A stretch of DNA of 64,000 bases from Planctomyces sp. SH-PL62 (GCA_945893075.1 CAMDDX010000002.1:24341-88340); one strand, 5' to 3'; counted from the first letter of the stretch, positions 52,005-63,638 are shown. Notes: generated by a model from the sequence alone, not told the origin. Numbers and translations: made by a program.

Positions 52005-52268
52005 CTAAGCCCGTCGCTGTGCCCTGACGACATGCACGACCTTGACCAAGCGGTCGTCGGGGCTGACCGAGAAGACGAAGCCGAGCGGCGGTTCGAGCAG
52101 CAACCGAATTGGGCCGACTCGTGATTCGCCCGCGTGTTCCGGGTCGATCTTGAGTTGCCGTTCGACCGCTTGTGAGACGCGCGTGACTTCGGCTTTGTCG
52201 TCGGCAGCGAGCCACAATTCCGCGAGTTCCCGTTCGGCCACCGGAGTCCAGATGACCGTGAACTTCAT
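52005..52268 (-). CDS. Small RelE/ParE-like protein, pair B
   Basis: 87 residues, MKFTVIWTPVAERELAELWL then AADDKAEVTRVSQAVERQL, ending with a strand-rich LEPPLGFVFSVSPDDRLVKV. It matches the protein at 7564-7821 across its length. Its start overlaps the upstream small gene by 4 bases (ATGA). By size, predicted fold and coupling it is the presumed toxin of a two-gene module. Confidence 0.65.
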   Translation of the reverse strand: MKFTVIWTPVAERELAELWLAADDKAEVTRVSQAVERQLKIDPEHAGESRVGPIRLLLEPPLGFVFSVSPDDRLVKVVHVVRAQRRA

Positions 52269-52498
52269 CGGGTGGACTCCAGGTCACGAAGGATGTGATT
52301 CAACTCACGGCCATCGTTGGACTCGGCGCGGCGCAGCAACTCGGCGTCGGAGACGAGTGGTTCGCACTCCCATTCCGAGTGCTGTTGCGACGGGGTGTAA
52401 TAGCCCAACACGTCGCCGGACTCATCCACAAACTCCAGCCGATCACGCAGATCGCCAAGCTGGCCGCGAATCTGTGGGTTGACCAAAACACGAGTCAT
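52265..52498 (-). CDS. Small antitoxin-like protein, pair B
   Basis: 77 residues, MTRVLVNPQIRGQLGDLRDR then LEFVDESGDVLGYYTPSQQ, homologous to the gene at 7334-7564 (MTRIVV, EFVDDTGAILG). The C-terminal half (PLVSDAELLRRAESNDGREL, then NHILRDLEST) is acidic and helical. It is the first gene of pair B and the presumed antitoxin. Confidence 0.65.
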   Translation of the reverse strand: MTRVLVNPQIRGQLGDLRDRLEFVDESGDVLGYYTPSQQHSEWECEPLVSDAELLRRAESNDGRELNHILRDLESTR

Positions 52499-52572
52499 GA
52501 CGGCACCTCCGATTGAGATGGCAACATCGTAGTCCGGTTATCAGCCAACAGTAAGCTGATTTCGGAAACCAC

Positions 52573-53463
52573 TCATCGCCCCTTCTTGCGAGCGATCGCT
52601 TCAACGAGGGCTTTGCCCATGTCGGCGGGGCTGCGGCTGACGACGACTCCGGCGGCTTCGAGAGCTGCGATTTTTTCCTCGGCGGTGCCGCTGCCTCCGG
52701 AGATGATCGCTCCGGCGTGACCCATACGCTTGCCGGGCGGAGCGGTCTGGCCGGCGATGAAGGCGGCAACCGGTTTCTTGATGTGGGCTTTGATGAACTC
52801 GGCGGCTGTGATTTCCGCGTTGCCGCCGATCTCGCCGATCATCAGCATCGCTTCGGTGTTCGGGTCGGCTTCAAACAGCGTCAGGCAGTCGATGAAGTTG
52901 GTGCCGATGATCGGATCGCCGCCGATGCCGATCGCGGTCGATTGGCCGAGTCCGACGTTGCCGAGTTGCCACGCGGCTTCATAAGTCAGCGTGCCGCTCT
53001 TGCTGACAAGTCCGACGGGGCCGGGCTTGTGGATGTAGCCGGGCATGATGCCGATCTTGGCGATGCCGGGCGTGATGATGCCGGGACAGTTTGGGCCGAT
53101 CAGTCGGCTCTTCGGAAACTTTGTCGCGAGCACATCAGCGGTGCGAACCATGTCGAGCACCGGCACGCCCTCGGTGATTGCAACGATCAACGTGATCCCG
53201 GCCGCAGCCGCTTCGAGGATCGCGTCGCCACAGCCTCCCGGCGGCACGAAGATCAGCGAGCAATTCGCGTCTGTCTTGCGAACGGCTTCAGCGACCGAAT
53301 CGAAGACCGGGAAGCCATCGACCTCGGTGCCTCCCTTGCCGGGCGTGACGCCGCCGAAGAACGGAGTACCGTAGGCTCGGCACTGCTGCGAATGGAACAG
53401 GCCCGTCTTACCGGTAATGCCTTGGCAGATCACACGCGTGTTTTTGTCAACGAGAATGGACAT
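52573..53463 (-). CDS. sucD: Succinyl-CoA ligase alpha subunit
   Basis: 296 residues. The CoA-binding Rossmann domain starts [20 protein letters not shown]. The phosphorylated His is in [20 protein letters not shown], with [20 protein letters not shown] and [11 protein letters not shown]-type motifs. With SucB/SucC-type beta subunit it converts succinyl-CoA to succinate with NTP formation in the TCA cycle. It is in the same direction as sucC but separated from it by a retropepsin-like gene. Confidence 0.95.
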   Translation of the reverse strand: MSILVDKNTRVICQGITGKTGLFHSQQCRAYGTPFFGGVTPGKGGTEVDGFPVFDSVAEAVRKTDANCSLIFVPPGGCGDAILEAAAAGITLIVAITEGVPVLDMVRTADVLATKFPKSRLIGPNCPGIITPGIAKIGIMPGYIHKPGPVGLVSKSGTLTYEAAWQLGNVGLGQSTAIGIGGDPIIGTNFIDCLTLFEADPNTEAMLMIGEIGGNAEITAAEFIKAHIKKPVAAFIAGQTAPPGKRMGHAGAIISGGSGTAEEKIAALEAAGVVVSRSPADMGKALVEAIARKKGR

Positions 53464-53513
53464 GGTTTGAATTGGGTCCGTTGTCAGTGGTCACTGGATA
53501 GGAGTGTGTTGTT

Positions 53514-53891
53514 TCAGAATTCCACAAAGTCGTGAGCAAGATGTGTGAGGTCGAGTTTTTCGTTGGGAAGGTCGAGCTTGATGCCCCATTGCTGCATGGC
53601 AATGGCCCCAAACAGCATCTCGATGGGTTTACCGTCTTCGTCCTTGCCGATCTCGTCGGTGACGTTGGCATGAAACTCGACGGCATGTCCCTCGACACGA
53701 GCTTGAACCAAACAAGACGCCGTGATGCTGTGAGCTTTGCCACCGAGTGCGAACGATCGAGGCTCCTCCAATTGCACAACTGAAAGACCGTCGGTCGCTC
53801 GCTGAACGACGTAGGAATTTCTGGCACCACTATCGAACAGGGTCCAACAGTCTCGTCCTTTAATTTTTAGGTTTTCACGAATGCGTCCCAT
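53514..53891 (-). CDS. Retropepsin-like aspartic protease domain protein inside suc operon
   Basis: 125 residues from ATG 53891, with GGAGG 6 bases upstream. The N-terminal MGRIRENLKIKGRDCWTLFD leads into the active-site motif FDSGARNSYVV (Asp-Ser-Gly-Ala). IEMLFGAIAMQQWGIKLDLP is the second conserved block (hydrophobic-hydrophobic-G-x-x-x-M/L). It is similar in layout to the gene at 2877. Its spacing of 52 bases after sucC and 50 before sucD suggests cotranscription with them. Why a protease-like gene sits here is unknown. Confidence 0.7.
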   Translation of the reverse strand: MGRIRENLKIKGRDCWTLFDSGARNSYVVQRATDGLSVVQLEEPRSFALGGKAHSITASCLVQARVEGHAVEFHANVTDEIGKDEDGKPIEMLFGAIAMQQWGIKLDLPNEKLDLTHLAHDFVEF

Positions 53892-53943
53892 GATGCGCCT
53901 CCGAAGGTTCGCCTCGCGCAGCGAGACGGCGACATTGATGGTC

Positions 53944-55131
<1,188 letters not shown>

Positions 55132-55171
55132 CGGTTGGCCTTTGAATGTCGTAGGGCGGCGGAGCCGCAAA

Positions 55172-55223
55172 GTAGACCGGTCACTCCGTGACCGGAATTC
55201 GGGTCACGGAGTGACCCGTCTAC
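55172..55223. repeat. Inverted repeat, GTAGACCGGTCACTCCGTGAC family (copy 2 of 2)
   Basis: The arms GTAGACCGGTCACTCCGTGA(CC) and complement ending 55223 enclose a short loop. The same element is at 6332-6385. It lies 41 bases upstream of the sucC start. Confidence 0.9.
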
Positions 55224-55280
55224 GGGGGTGCAAGGGGGCGGGATGATAACGGTGCCCTTTTGCAACCGTTAGCGAACGCC

Positions 55281-55387
55281 GTTGTGGCCGGTCTCCCGAC
55301 CGAGCCACGCCCTGCGACCGAAGGTCTCCCGTGCATTTGGAGACCTTCGGTCAGCCTCGGTGGCTCGGTCGGGAGACCGGCCACAAC
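55281..55387. repeat. Nested inverted repeat, TTGTGGCCGGTCTCCCGACC family (copy 2 of 2)
   Basis: The outer arms GTTGTGGCCGGTCTCCCGAC (then CGAGCCAC) and complement enclose an inner GACCGAAGGTCTCC / GGAGACCTTCGGTC stem. It lies between the divergent sucC and sigma-factor genes. Confidence 0.92.
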
Positions 55388-55501
55388 ACCGGCGCGGCCC
55401 TCCCAACGCGCGATCCTGGGTCGTCTGTGTTACTTTCTTGTCCAATTCTTGACCCTGCCGGGAATAAGCCCGGCGGTTACGACTCTCCCTCTCGCGTCGC
55501 C

Positions 55502-56038
55502 ATGAACTCCATTGAGCATCAGCAGCGTGTCGCCGATTTGATCGGACAGCATTACGAATTGCTGTACCGGGTATCGTTCCGTTTGACCGGATCGGTGGCC
55601 GATGCGGAAGACCTGACTCAGCAGACGTTCCTGACGGCGCAGCAGAAACTGGAACAGCTTCGGCAGACAGACAGCGCGAAGTCGTGGTTGTTGGCGATCC
55701 TGCGGCACCACTTCTTCCGAAATCGGAGCCGGGCGGCGAAGCAATCGGTGCGGTTGGATTCGCTCCCCGAACCGAGTTGTTCGACACCCAGATCGGACGG
55801 GTTCGATTCGGAAGAGTTGCAGGCCGCGCTGAACGATCTGCCCGAAGAGTTCCGAGTTCCACTGGTCCTCTTCTACTTCCACGAACTGAGCTACCTAGAC
55901 ATCGCCGCCGAACTGTCGATCCCGCTGGGGACGGTGATGAGCCGTCTCTCGCGCGGCAAAGAACATCTTCGACGCCGACTGTGCCGTGACGGCGTCGAAA
56001 CGAAACCGCCTCAACTACTCGCCCGCCAATTGCCATGA
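55502..56038 (+). CDS. ECF-type RNA polymerase sigma factor
   Basis: 178 residues from ATG 55502; a longer frame upstream consists of palindrome sequence. Region 2 is present (HYELLYRVSFRLTGSVADAE; DLTQQTFLTAQQKLEQL), as is region 4 with its helix-turn-helix (ALNDLPEEFRVPLVLFYFHE; LSYLDIAAELSIPLGTVMSR; LSRGKEHLRRRL). Its stop overlaps the zinc anti-sigma gene by 4 bases, so both are made together. Target promoters are unknown. Confidence 0.92.
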   Translation: MNSIEHQQRVADLIGQHYELLYRVSFRLTGSVADAEDLTQQTFLTAQQKLEQLRQTDSAKSWLLAILRHHFFRNRSRAAKQSVRLDSLPEPSCSTPRSDGFDSEELQAALNDLPEEFRVPLVLFYFHELSYLDIAAELSIPLGTVMSRLSRGKEHLRRRLCRDGVETKPPQLLARQLP

Positions 56039-56868
56039 CACCTTCTTCTCCTGAACTGCTGACTTGTGAAACCGCTCTCGAGCGGCTGGATGCTGTGTGG
56101 CTCGATCCGTTGCCGGAAGAGCCACTCGATGGCGATCTGCTTGCCGCGCGCGAGCACTTGCAAGAGTGCTCCGCTTGCTGGACGAAGTGGGAACAACGTC
56201 GCGCCGTCGATCACCGTATTTCCGAGGTCATGCAAGCGGTCTCGGTGCCGACCGGATTGCGCGAGCAGTTGCTGGCTCAGACCGTGGCGGACGCTGCCAG
56301 CGTCCTGCCGAGCGACGCAAGCTGCGTCGGCCACGATCGCAAGCTGCATCGCCGAGCGTGGTGGATTTCGATTGCGGCGATGTTGCTCGTCAGTGTCGCG
56401 GGGGGTTCGTGGTTGTGGCAGACGCTGCAACCGCGGCGCGTCTCGATGCAGACTTTGTGCGATCTCGCGCCGCTGACCTCCTCCGGGCTGATGAAAGTGG
56501 ATGTTCTCTCGAAGTTGCCGCCGCTGCCGGCCATGTGGCCGCGAGCTAAGGGCCTACGAATGCCCGATCCTCCCTGTTGGTTCACTCCGCCGAATTCGCG
56601 GGAAGCGACCGGATGGATCGCTTTCGAGTTGCGATCCGGCAAGACCACGATTCACGGCGTGCTGTTGATGACCCGGCAGATCAACGTCAGCGATCCACCG
56701 GCCGAATTGCTCGTGCGGCCGAGTTGGTCCAGCTACACGCTGCGCGGCGGCAAGTCGGTCAGCGTCGCCGGCTGGTCCGAACGAGGAGTCGTTTATCTCT
56801 GCTTCGTTCCGGGTGAACCAGCAGCGCTCGAAAGTGTGTTGCGAGTGACGGCACCAACATCGGCGTGA
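56035..56868 (+). CDS. Membrane-bound zinc anti-sigma factor
   Basis: 277 residues. The N-terminal cytoplasmic part contains a ZAS-type H41-x3-C45-x2-C48 motif (REHLQECSACW). A transmembrane helix (108-128, AWWISIAAMLLVSVAGGSWLW) follows, with about 150 residues beyond the membrane (MPDPPCWFTPPNSREATGWI; IHGVLLMTRQINVSDPPAEL). It should hold the overlapping ECF sigma factor inactive and release it on an extracytoplasmic signal. The outer domain is not recognised. Confidence 0.82.
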   Translation: MTPSSPELLTCETALERLDAVWLDPLPEEPLDGDLLAAREHLQECSACWTKWEQRRAVDHRISEVMQAVSVPTGLREQLLAQTVADAASVLPSDASCVGHDRKLHRRAWWISIAAMLLVSVAGGSWLWQTLQPRRVSMQTLCDLAPLTSSGLMKVDVLSKLPPLPAMWPRAKGLRMPDPPCWFTPPNSREATGWIAFELRSGKTTIHGVLLMTRQINVSDPPAELLVRPSWSSYTLRGGKSVSVAGWSERGVVYLCFVPGEPAALESVLRVTAPTSA

Positions 56869-56880
56869 GCCATCGATCCG

Positions 56881-56944
56881 CGTAGCCTGACTCTCCGAGT
56901 CGGGATTTCTGCGGAATGCTCCCGACTCGGAGAGTCAGGCTACG
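56881..56944. repeat. Inverted repeat, GTAGCCTGACTCTCCGAGTC family (copy 2 of 2)
   Basis: CGTAGCCTGACTCTCCGAGT(CGGG) and its complement ending 56944 have a 16-base loop. It is nearly identical to the inner core at 41005-41069. It lies after the anti-sigma stop and before pgi. Confidence 0.92.
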
Positions 56945-57001
56945 ACTCCGAACGGCCGTTGACTCACCCTTCGCGAGTTCGGCGATTATGCTTCCGACTG
57001 A

Positions 57002-58693
<1,692 letters not shown>

Positions 58694-58717
58694 CACCAGC
58701 AACGTCGCGCGATCGTC

Positions 58718-58792
58718 TCCATCCGTCGAATCCGCGTCATCCGTGTTCTCAACGAACTATTGAACACGGATAACGCGGATGTCGCGGATGGA
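58718..58792. repeat. Inverted repeat after pgi
   Basis: The arms TCCATCCGTCGAATCCGCGT (58718-58748) and ATAACGCGGATGTCGCGGAT (58762-58792) match with a few mismatches and a 13-base loop. It could end the pgi transcript. No second copy was seen here. Confidence 0.82.
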
Positions 58793-58854
58793 ACAGGCTT
58801 CGCCTCTCTGGTGAGTCAGTGGTTATTAACTTGCGGCACGATTGAGGCTCTGCC

Positions 58855-59667
58855 ATGAAACTGTCCCATCGCACGGCGCTGGTCACCGGAGCCGCTCGTG
58901 GAATCGGTCGCGGTTGCGCGTTGGAGTTGGCTCGCGCCGGTGCCGACGTGGCGATCAACGACCGGCAGCCGTCGGACGACACCGCATCGCTGATGGCCGA
59001 GATCGAATCGCTCGGCCGGCGTGCGGTGTTGGTCGATGGCGATGCGTTCGAGCGTGCCTCCTGCGAAGACATCGTGAAGCGGGCGATCGCGGCGCTGGGC
59101 CGGATCGACATCCTGGTCAGCAATCCGGCGTTCTCGCGGCGTGGCGACTTTCTCGATTACGACCCGGAGATCTTCGACAAGACTCTGCGCGGCACGCTGA
59201 CCGCTGGATTTCACATGAGCCAATTCGTCTCGCGGCACATGGTCGAGCGGGGCGGCGGCGGGAAGATCCTGTTCATTTCGAGCGTCCATTCGCGGCGGCC
59301 CTACGCGCGAGCGGTCGCGTACAACGCGGCGAAGGCGGGACTGAATCACATGGCCTTCACAATCGCCGCTGAATTGATTGGGCAGCGCATCAACGTCAAC
59401 GTCATCGAGCCAGGCTGGATCGACACTCCGGGCGAGCACGAAACCTTCGGCGATGCGATGATCGCGGAAGAAGGGACGAAACTGCCGTGGGGCCGGATCG
59501 GCACGCCGTCGGACATCGGCCGCGCGGCGACGTTTCTGTGTTCGGACGACGCCGACTACATCACCGGCATTTCGCTGGTTGTCGACGGCGGGTTTTGTCT
59601 GCGCGATTCGATTTCGAGTCCCTCCATGCGAAGTCCGATCACAAAATCATGTGACACAGAATCATGA
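58855..59667 (+). CDS. Short-chain dehydrogenase/reductase
   Basis: 270 residues. The NAD(P) motif is TGAARGIGRGCALELARAGA, and the catalytic Ser and Tyr-x3-Lys are in FISSVHSRRPYARAVAYNAA then KAG. INVNVIEPGWIDTPGE and YITGISLVVDGGF are the classic C-terminal blocks. The last roughly 10 codons and the stop lie inside an inverted repeat (59637-59692), so the tail (RSPITKSCDTES) is probably repeat-derived. It is likely part of a catabolic group with the next genes. Confidence 0.88.
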   Translation: MKLSHRTALVTGAARGIGRGCALELARAGADVAINDRQPSDDTASLMAEIESLGRRAVLVDGDAFERASCEDIVKRAIAALGRIDILVSNPAFSRRGDFLDYDPEIFDKTLRGTLTAGFHMSQFVSRHMVERGGGGKILFISSVHSRRPYARAVAYNAAKAGLNHMAFTIAAELIGQRINVNVIEPGWIDTPGEHETFGDAMIAEEGTKLPWGRIGTPSDIGRAATFLCSDDADYITGISLVVDGGFCLRDSISSPSMRSPITKSCDTES

Positions 59668-59692
59668 TTTTGTGGAACATGATTCTGTGATC
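59637..59692. repeat. Inverted repeat overlapping the SDR stop
   Basis: GATCACAAAATCATG (59637-59651) pairs with CATGATTCTGTGATC (59678-59692), with a smaller inner palindrome (CACAGAATCATGATTTTGTG). The SDR stop codon (59665-59667) lies within it. Confidence 0.85.
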
Positions 59693-59708
59693 AAAGATTG
59701 GCCGCGCG

Positions 59709-61040
59709 ATGCCTCATGTAGTCGATCAATCGTTGTCGTTATATCGCCGAGCGCAGGAACTCATTCCCGGCGGCACGCAGTTGCTCAGCCGCCGGCCGAC
59801 GAAATACGCATTCGGCGTCTCGCCGGTGTATGCCGCGCGAGCGAAGGGGGCACGGATTTGGGACGTCGATGGGAACGAGTACATCGACTGGGTCAGCGGC
59901 ATCGGCGCGATCATTCTCGGCTATTGCGATCCGGTCGTGGACGACGCCGTGCGCGATCAGATCGGCAAGGGAGTCGCGACTTCGATCAGCAGCGCCGTGG
60001 AGCTCGAACTCGCCGAGGAACTCTGTCGCACGATTCCGTGCGCCGAGATGGTCCGCTATGCGAAGTGCGGCGGCGAGGCGTGCGCGATCGCGGTGCGGAT
60101 CGCTCGCGGTGCGACCGGGCGGGACAAGGTGCTCTTCTGCGGCTATCACGGCTGGCACGACTGGTACTTGGCGGCGAACCTCGTGGCCGAAGAGAGTTTG
60201 AATTCGCACCTGTTCCCCGGCATCGAACCGATTGGCGTGCCCAAGGCGCTGGCCGGAACGGCTCTACCGTTTCCGTTCGGAGACCTCGCGGCGCTGGGGC
60301 AATTGCTCGATGACCACAAGGGCGAGGTTGCGGCCGTCATCATGGAGCCGCTCCGTTCCGAGAAGCCCGCCGACGGATATCTCGCCGGCGTTCGCAAGCT
60401 GTGCGACGAGCGTGGCGTCGTGTTGATCTTCGACGAAGTCTCGTCCGGGTTCCGCTTCGGGATGCAGGCGGCTCAGGGCTTCGTCGGCGTGACGCCGGAC
60501 ATGGCGGTGTTCGCGAAGTCGATGTCGAATGGCTATCCGATGGGAGCGGTCGTCGGGCGGCGCAGCGTCATGGAACCGGCCGCGAGGATGTTCATTTCCA
60601 GCACCTACTGGTCGGACCCGATCGGCATGGTCGCTTCGCTGACAACGATTCGCGAACTGCGACGCCGCAACGTGTCGGAATCGCTGTGGGCATTCGGCCG
60701 CGAATTGCAATCGCGACTGGATGCTGTTGCGGGCGAAGTGGGTCTCGACGTGCATTGCGGTGGCTTGCCCGTGCATCCGCATCTGGAGTTCGCGTCGGCC
60801 TCATCCGATCAGAAGCCGGTCTTGGCGACGTTGTTCATTCAAGAAATGGCGAAGCGCGGCTGTCACGGATACGCGAGCTTCTACCTCAATGCGGCTCAAG
60901 GAGCGGCGGAGTTGGAACAGACGGCGGCGGCAGCTCGCGAAGTCTTCGCGATCATTCGCCGCGCGATCGACAGCGGCGATGCAGAGTCGTTTCTGGAATG
61001 CCCCCGCCAGCAAGATGCGTTTCGGAGATTGGTGCGATAA
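59709..61040 (+). CDS. Class III aminotransferase, glutamate-1-semialdehyde aminomutase-like
   Basis: 443 residues. The PLP fold has LIPGGTQLLSRRP, WDVDGNEYIDWVSGIGAIIL, FCGYHGWHDWYLAANLV, VVLIFDEVSSGFRFGMQAA and the PLP lysine in MAVFAKSMSNGYPMGAVVG. The resemblance is to HemL-type enzymes. HemL itself is usually near 425 residues and linked to haem genes, absent here; a transaminase on an amino sugar or other substrate, alongside the SDR and symporter, is an alternative. Confidence 0.82.
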   Translation: MPHVVDQSLSLYRRAQELIPGGTQLLSRRPTKYAFGVSPVYAARAKGARIWDVDGNEYIDWVSGIGAIILGYCDPVVDDAVRDQIGKGVATSISSAVELELAEELCRTIPCAEMVRYAKCGGEACAIAVRIARGATGRDKVLFCGYHGWHDWYLAANLVAEESLNSHLFPGIEPIGVPKALAGTALPFPFGDLAALGQLLDDHKGEVAAVIMEPLRSEKPADGYLAGVRKLCDERGVVLIFDEVSSGFRFGMQAAQGFVGVTPDMAVFAKSMSNGYPMGAVVGRRSVMEPAARMFISSTYWSDPIGMVASLTTIRELRRRNVSESLWAFGRELQSRLDAVAGEVGLDVHCGGLPVHPHLEFASASSDQKPVLATLFIQEMAKRGCHGYASFYLNAAQGAAELEQTAAAAREVFAIIRRAIDSGDAESFLECPRQQDAFRRLVR

Positions 61041-61042
61041 CC

Positions 61043-61134
61043 TTGAAGTGCGGTGTGTCAGCATCGCTTTGGAATTTGGATCGCTATGAGGCCGAAACAA
61101 TCCAAAGCGGTGCTGACACACCGCACTCCAAAGA
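61043..61134. repeat. Inverted repeat, CTTTGGAGTGCGGTG family (copy 3 of 4)
   Basis: CCTTGAAGTGCGGTGTGTCA(GC) faces GGTGCTGACACACCGCACTC(CAAAG). It lies between the aminotransferase and symporter genes, ending 9 bases before the symporter start. Confidence 0.9.
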
Positions 61135-61143
61135 GGCGAAATC

Positions 61144-62760
61144 TTGGACGAACCGAAACTCACGCTCGACTCCGGCCTCGAATGGCCTGACTTCGCGGCG
61201 ATCGCGTTTTATTTCGCGCTGACGTTTGGCATCGCGCTGTGGTTCGGCCGCAAGCAGAAGCACGTTGATGACTTCTTCGTCGGCGGTCGCCGGATGCCGT
61301 GGTTCGCGGTCGGGCTGAGCATTCTCGCGACGCTGTTCTCGACGCTGTCCTACCTCGGCATGCCGGGCGAGATGATCAAGAACGGCATGGGCGTCTTCAT
61401 GGGGATTCTCGCGGCTCCGCTGAGCATGGCCGTGATCATGCTGCTGTGGATTCCGTTCTTCATGCGGCTGAAGTTGACGAGTGCCTACGAGTACCTCGAA
61501 CTCCGATTTAACTATCCGGTGCGCCTGATCGGTGCGTCGTTGTTCGTGCTGCTGCGGCTGGGCTGGATGAGCATGGTGATCTTCGCCGCGTCGATGGCGC
61601 TCGACCGGGTCAAAGGCCCGGACCTGCTCTGGTTGCCGGGGCCGGACATCTATTGGTGGATCGGACTCGTCGGGGTCATCGCCGCGATCTACACGGCGGT
61701 CGGCGGGATTCAGGCCATGATTTGGACCGATGTGTTGCAGTGCCTGCTGCTGCTGGCGGGAGTGCTGTTGGCGATTGGCTATGTCGCCGCCGTTGACGGC
61801 ACCGGTCCCGTCGATTGGTGGAAGACGGCGTCGAATACGAGCGGCCGAAATAACCTGCCGCCGGTGTTTAGTTGGGACATCACAGTCCGCACGACAATCG
61901 TGTTCGCGATGATCAATCACTTCTTTTGGAATATCTGCACTCACGGCTCGGACCAGGTCGTGCTGCAACGGTACTTTTCGGTGTCGTCGTTGAAGAACGC
62001 TCGGAAGAGCTACTTCGTCAACTTCCTCGTCGATCTGACGATGGCCTCGCTGCTGTCGCTGGGCGGCTTGGCGCTGCTGGCGTACTACCTGAATCACGCC
62101 GACCAAGTTCCCGATGGACTGACGGCGGTCAAAGGAGCCGACAAGCTCTTCCCGCACTTCTTGGGCAACCAGCTTCCCGCCGGCTTCGCGGGGCTGATCA
62201 TCTCGGCGTTCCTGTGCGACGCAATTCAAACGCTGGAATCCGGCGTGAACGCGATCACGGCCGTGGCCGCGAACGATCTGGTGCCGCGCTTGCGTCGCGG
62301 CCGGCCACGGATCATGAGCGACCTGATGTTCGCTCGCGTGCTGAGCATCGTCATCACGATCGCGGTCACGGCGAACGCATACTTCGTGGCGAACCGTGTG
62401 CAGGCGATCGGCGAGACGATCGTCGGCATGATGCCCAAGTTCTTCAACATGTTTGTCGGCCCGCTGGCGTCGCTGTTCATCATCGGCATGTTCTTCCCGC
62501 GCTGCACGGCCAGATCGGCGATCCCGGCGGTGCTGTGCGGTTTCAGTGTGTCCATCGTCTGGAGTTGGTGGCCGGAAATCTTTGGGGTCACGAAAGAAAA
62601 CTCACCTTCATTTCTGCTGGCGATTGCGTTCCCCTGTGTCACAACGCTGGCCCTCGCACGCGCGCTCAGTTGGTTTGTCGAACGGAAAGGCGATCATCCC
62701 GGACTCAAATACACTTGGCGGGAGATCGTGCGCAAAGACGAGAATGAATCAGTATCTTGA
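61144..62760 (+). CDS. Sodium:solute symporter (SSS family)
   Basis: 538 residues from TTG 61144, with AAAGAGG 8 bases upstream. It has about 13 hydrophobic helices of the LeuT-like fold. The SSS signatures are visible: FFVGGRRMPWFAVGLSILAT near the start (helix 1-2), YTAVGGIQAMIWTDVLQCLL, and later GFAGLIISAFLCDAIQTLES. It should couple sodium entry to uptake of a sugar, amino acid or similar solute, plausibly the substrate of the adjacent SDR/aminotransferase enzymes. Confidence 0.9.
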   Translation: MDEPKLTLDSGLEWPDFAAIAFYFALTFGIALWFGRKQKHVDDFFVGGRRMPWFAVGLSILATLFSTLSYLGMPGEMIKNGMGVFMGILAAPLSMAVIMLLWIPFFMRLKLTSAYEYLELRFNYPVRLIGASLFVLLRLGWMSMVIFAASMALDRVKGPDLLWLPGPDIYWWIGLVGVIAAIYTAVGGIQAMIWTDVLQCLLLLAGVLLAIGYVAAVDGTGPVDWWKTASNTSGRNNLPPVFSWDITVRTTIVFAMINHFFWNICTHGSDQVVLQRYFSVSSLKNARKSYFVNFLVDLTMASLLSLGGLALLAYYLNHADQVPDGLTAVKGADKLFPHFLGNQLPAGFAGLIISAFLCDAIQTLESGVNAITAVAANDLVPRLRRGRPRIMSDLMFARVLSIVITIAVTANAYFVANRVQAIGETIVGMMPKFFNMFVGPLASLFIIGMFFPRCTARSAIPAVLCGFSVSIVWSWWPEIFGVTKENSPSFLLAIAFPCVTTLALARALSWFVERKGDHPGLKYTWREIVRKDENESVS

Positions 62761-62762
62761 CC

Positions 62763-62871
62763 GGCTGATGGCTGTTGGCTGAAAGCTGATGGCTGTTATT
62801 CCAAAATCCAACCTCAACGAATTTGTGATAACAGCCAACAGCCATCAGCCATCAGCCATCAGCTTTCAGCC
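62763..62871. repeat. Inverted repeat built from GGCTGATGGCTGTT units
   Basis: Left units GGCTGATGGCTGTTGGCTGA(AAGCTGATGGCTGTTAT) pair with 62828-62871 (ACAGCCATCAGCC repeated). The right arm has one unit more than the left. It lies between the symporter and PhyH genes. Confidence 0.88.
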
Positions 62872-62894
62872 AGACAAATGCCGAGAGTTATGCC

Positions 62895-63638
62895 ATGTCC
62901 CCCAAAGACACCTACGACCGTGACGGGTTCGTCATCGTCCGCCAACTGTTGTCCTCCGATGAATTCGCTGACCTGCGGCGGGAGCTTGACCGCTACATTC
63001 GCGAAGTTGTGCCGACGCTGTCGGATGCCGATGCGTTCTTCGATGACAAGTCGCGGCCGGAGACGCTCAAGCAGATGCAGCACATGCAGCAGGATGCGTT
63101 CTTCCGCGATTACGTCCGGCATCCAAAATGGGTCGCACTGGCCGAGATGCTCGTCGGCGAGGAGGCCGCATGCGAGGGACCGGAATGGTTCAACAAACCG
63201 CCGGGGACGAATCACATCACCCCGCCGCATCAAGACAACTATTACTTCTGCCTCGTGCCGCCCAATGTCGTGACGATCTGGATGGCGCTCGACGACGTCG
63301 ATGACGAGAACGGTTGCCTGCGCTACGTCCGCGGTTCGCACCTGCCGCCGATCCGGCCGCACAACCGCTCGAACGTGCTGGGCTTCTCGCAGGGGATCAC
63401 CGACTACGGCGACGCCGACCGCGCGGCCGAGGTCCGCATCCATCTGGCACCCGGAGACGTCGTCGCTCATCACGGCAACACGATTCATCGAGCCGACGCA
63501 AACCGCTCGCCGATTCGCATCCGCCGAGCCTTTGCGATGGTCTTGAAAGGGGTCAGTTGCCGCCGTGACGAAGTCGCATTCACTCGGTACATGACCGCCG
63601 TCAAAGAACAACATCAGCAAATGGGATTGAAAACGTAA
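62895..63638 (+). CDS. Phytanoyl-CoA dioxygenase (PhyH) family protein
   Basis: 247 residues. It starts SPKDTYDRDGFVIVRQLLSS. The facial triad of this Fe(II)/2-oxoglutarate family is visible: HITPPHQDNYYF (H-x-D) and HHGNTIHRADANRSPIRIRR (distal His and the Arg for 2-oxoglutarate). It hydroxylates a small substrate; planctomycetes carry many PhyH copies of unknown substrate, often with SSS symporters and amidohydrolases as here. Confidence 0.9.
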   Translation: MSPKDTYDRDGFVIVRQLLSSDEFADLRRELDRYIREVVPTLSDADAFFDDKSRPETLKQMQHMQQDAFFRDYVRHPKWVALAEMLVGEEAACEGPEWFNKPPGTNHITPPHQDNYYFCLVPPNVVTIWMALDDVDDENGCLRYVRGSHLPPIRPHNRSNVLGFSQGITDYGDADRAAEVRIHLAPGDVVAHHGNTIHRADANRSPIRIRRAFAMVLKGVSCRRDEVAFTRYMTAVKEQHQQMGLKT

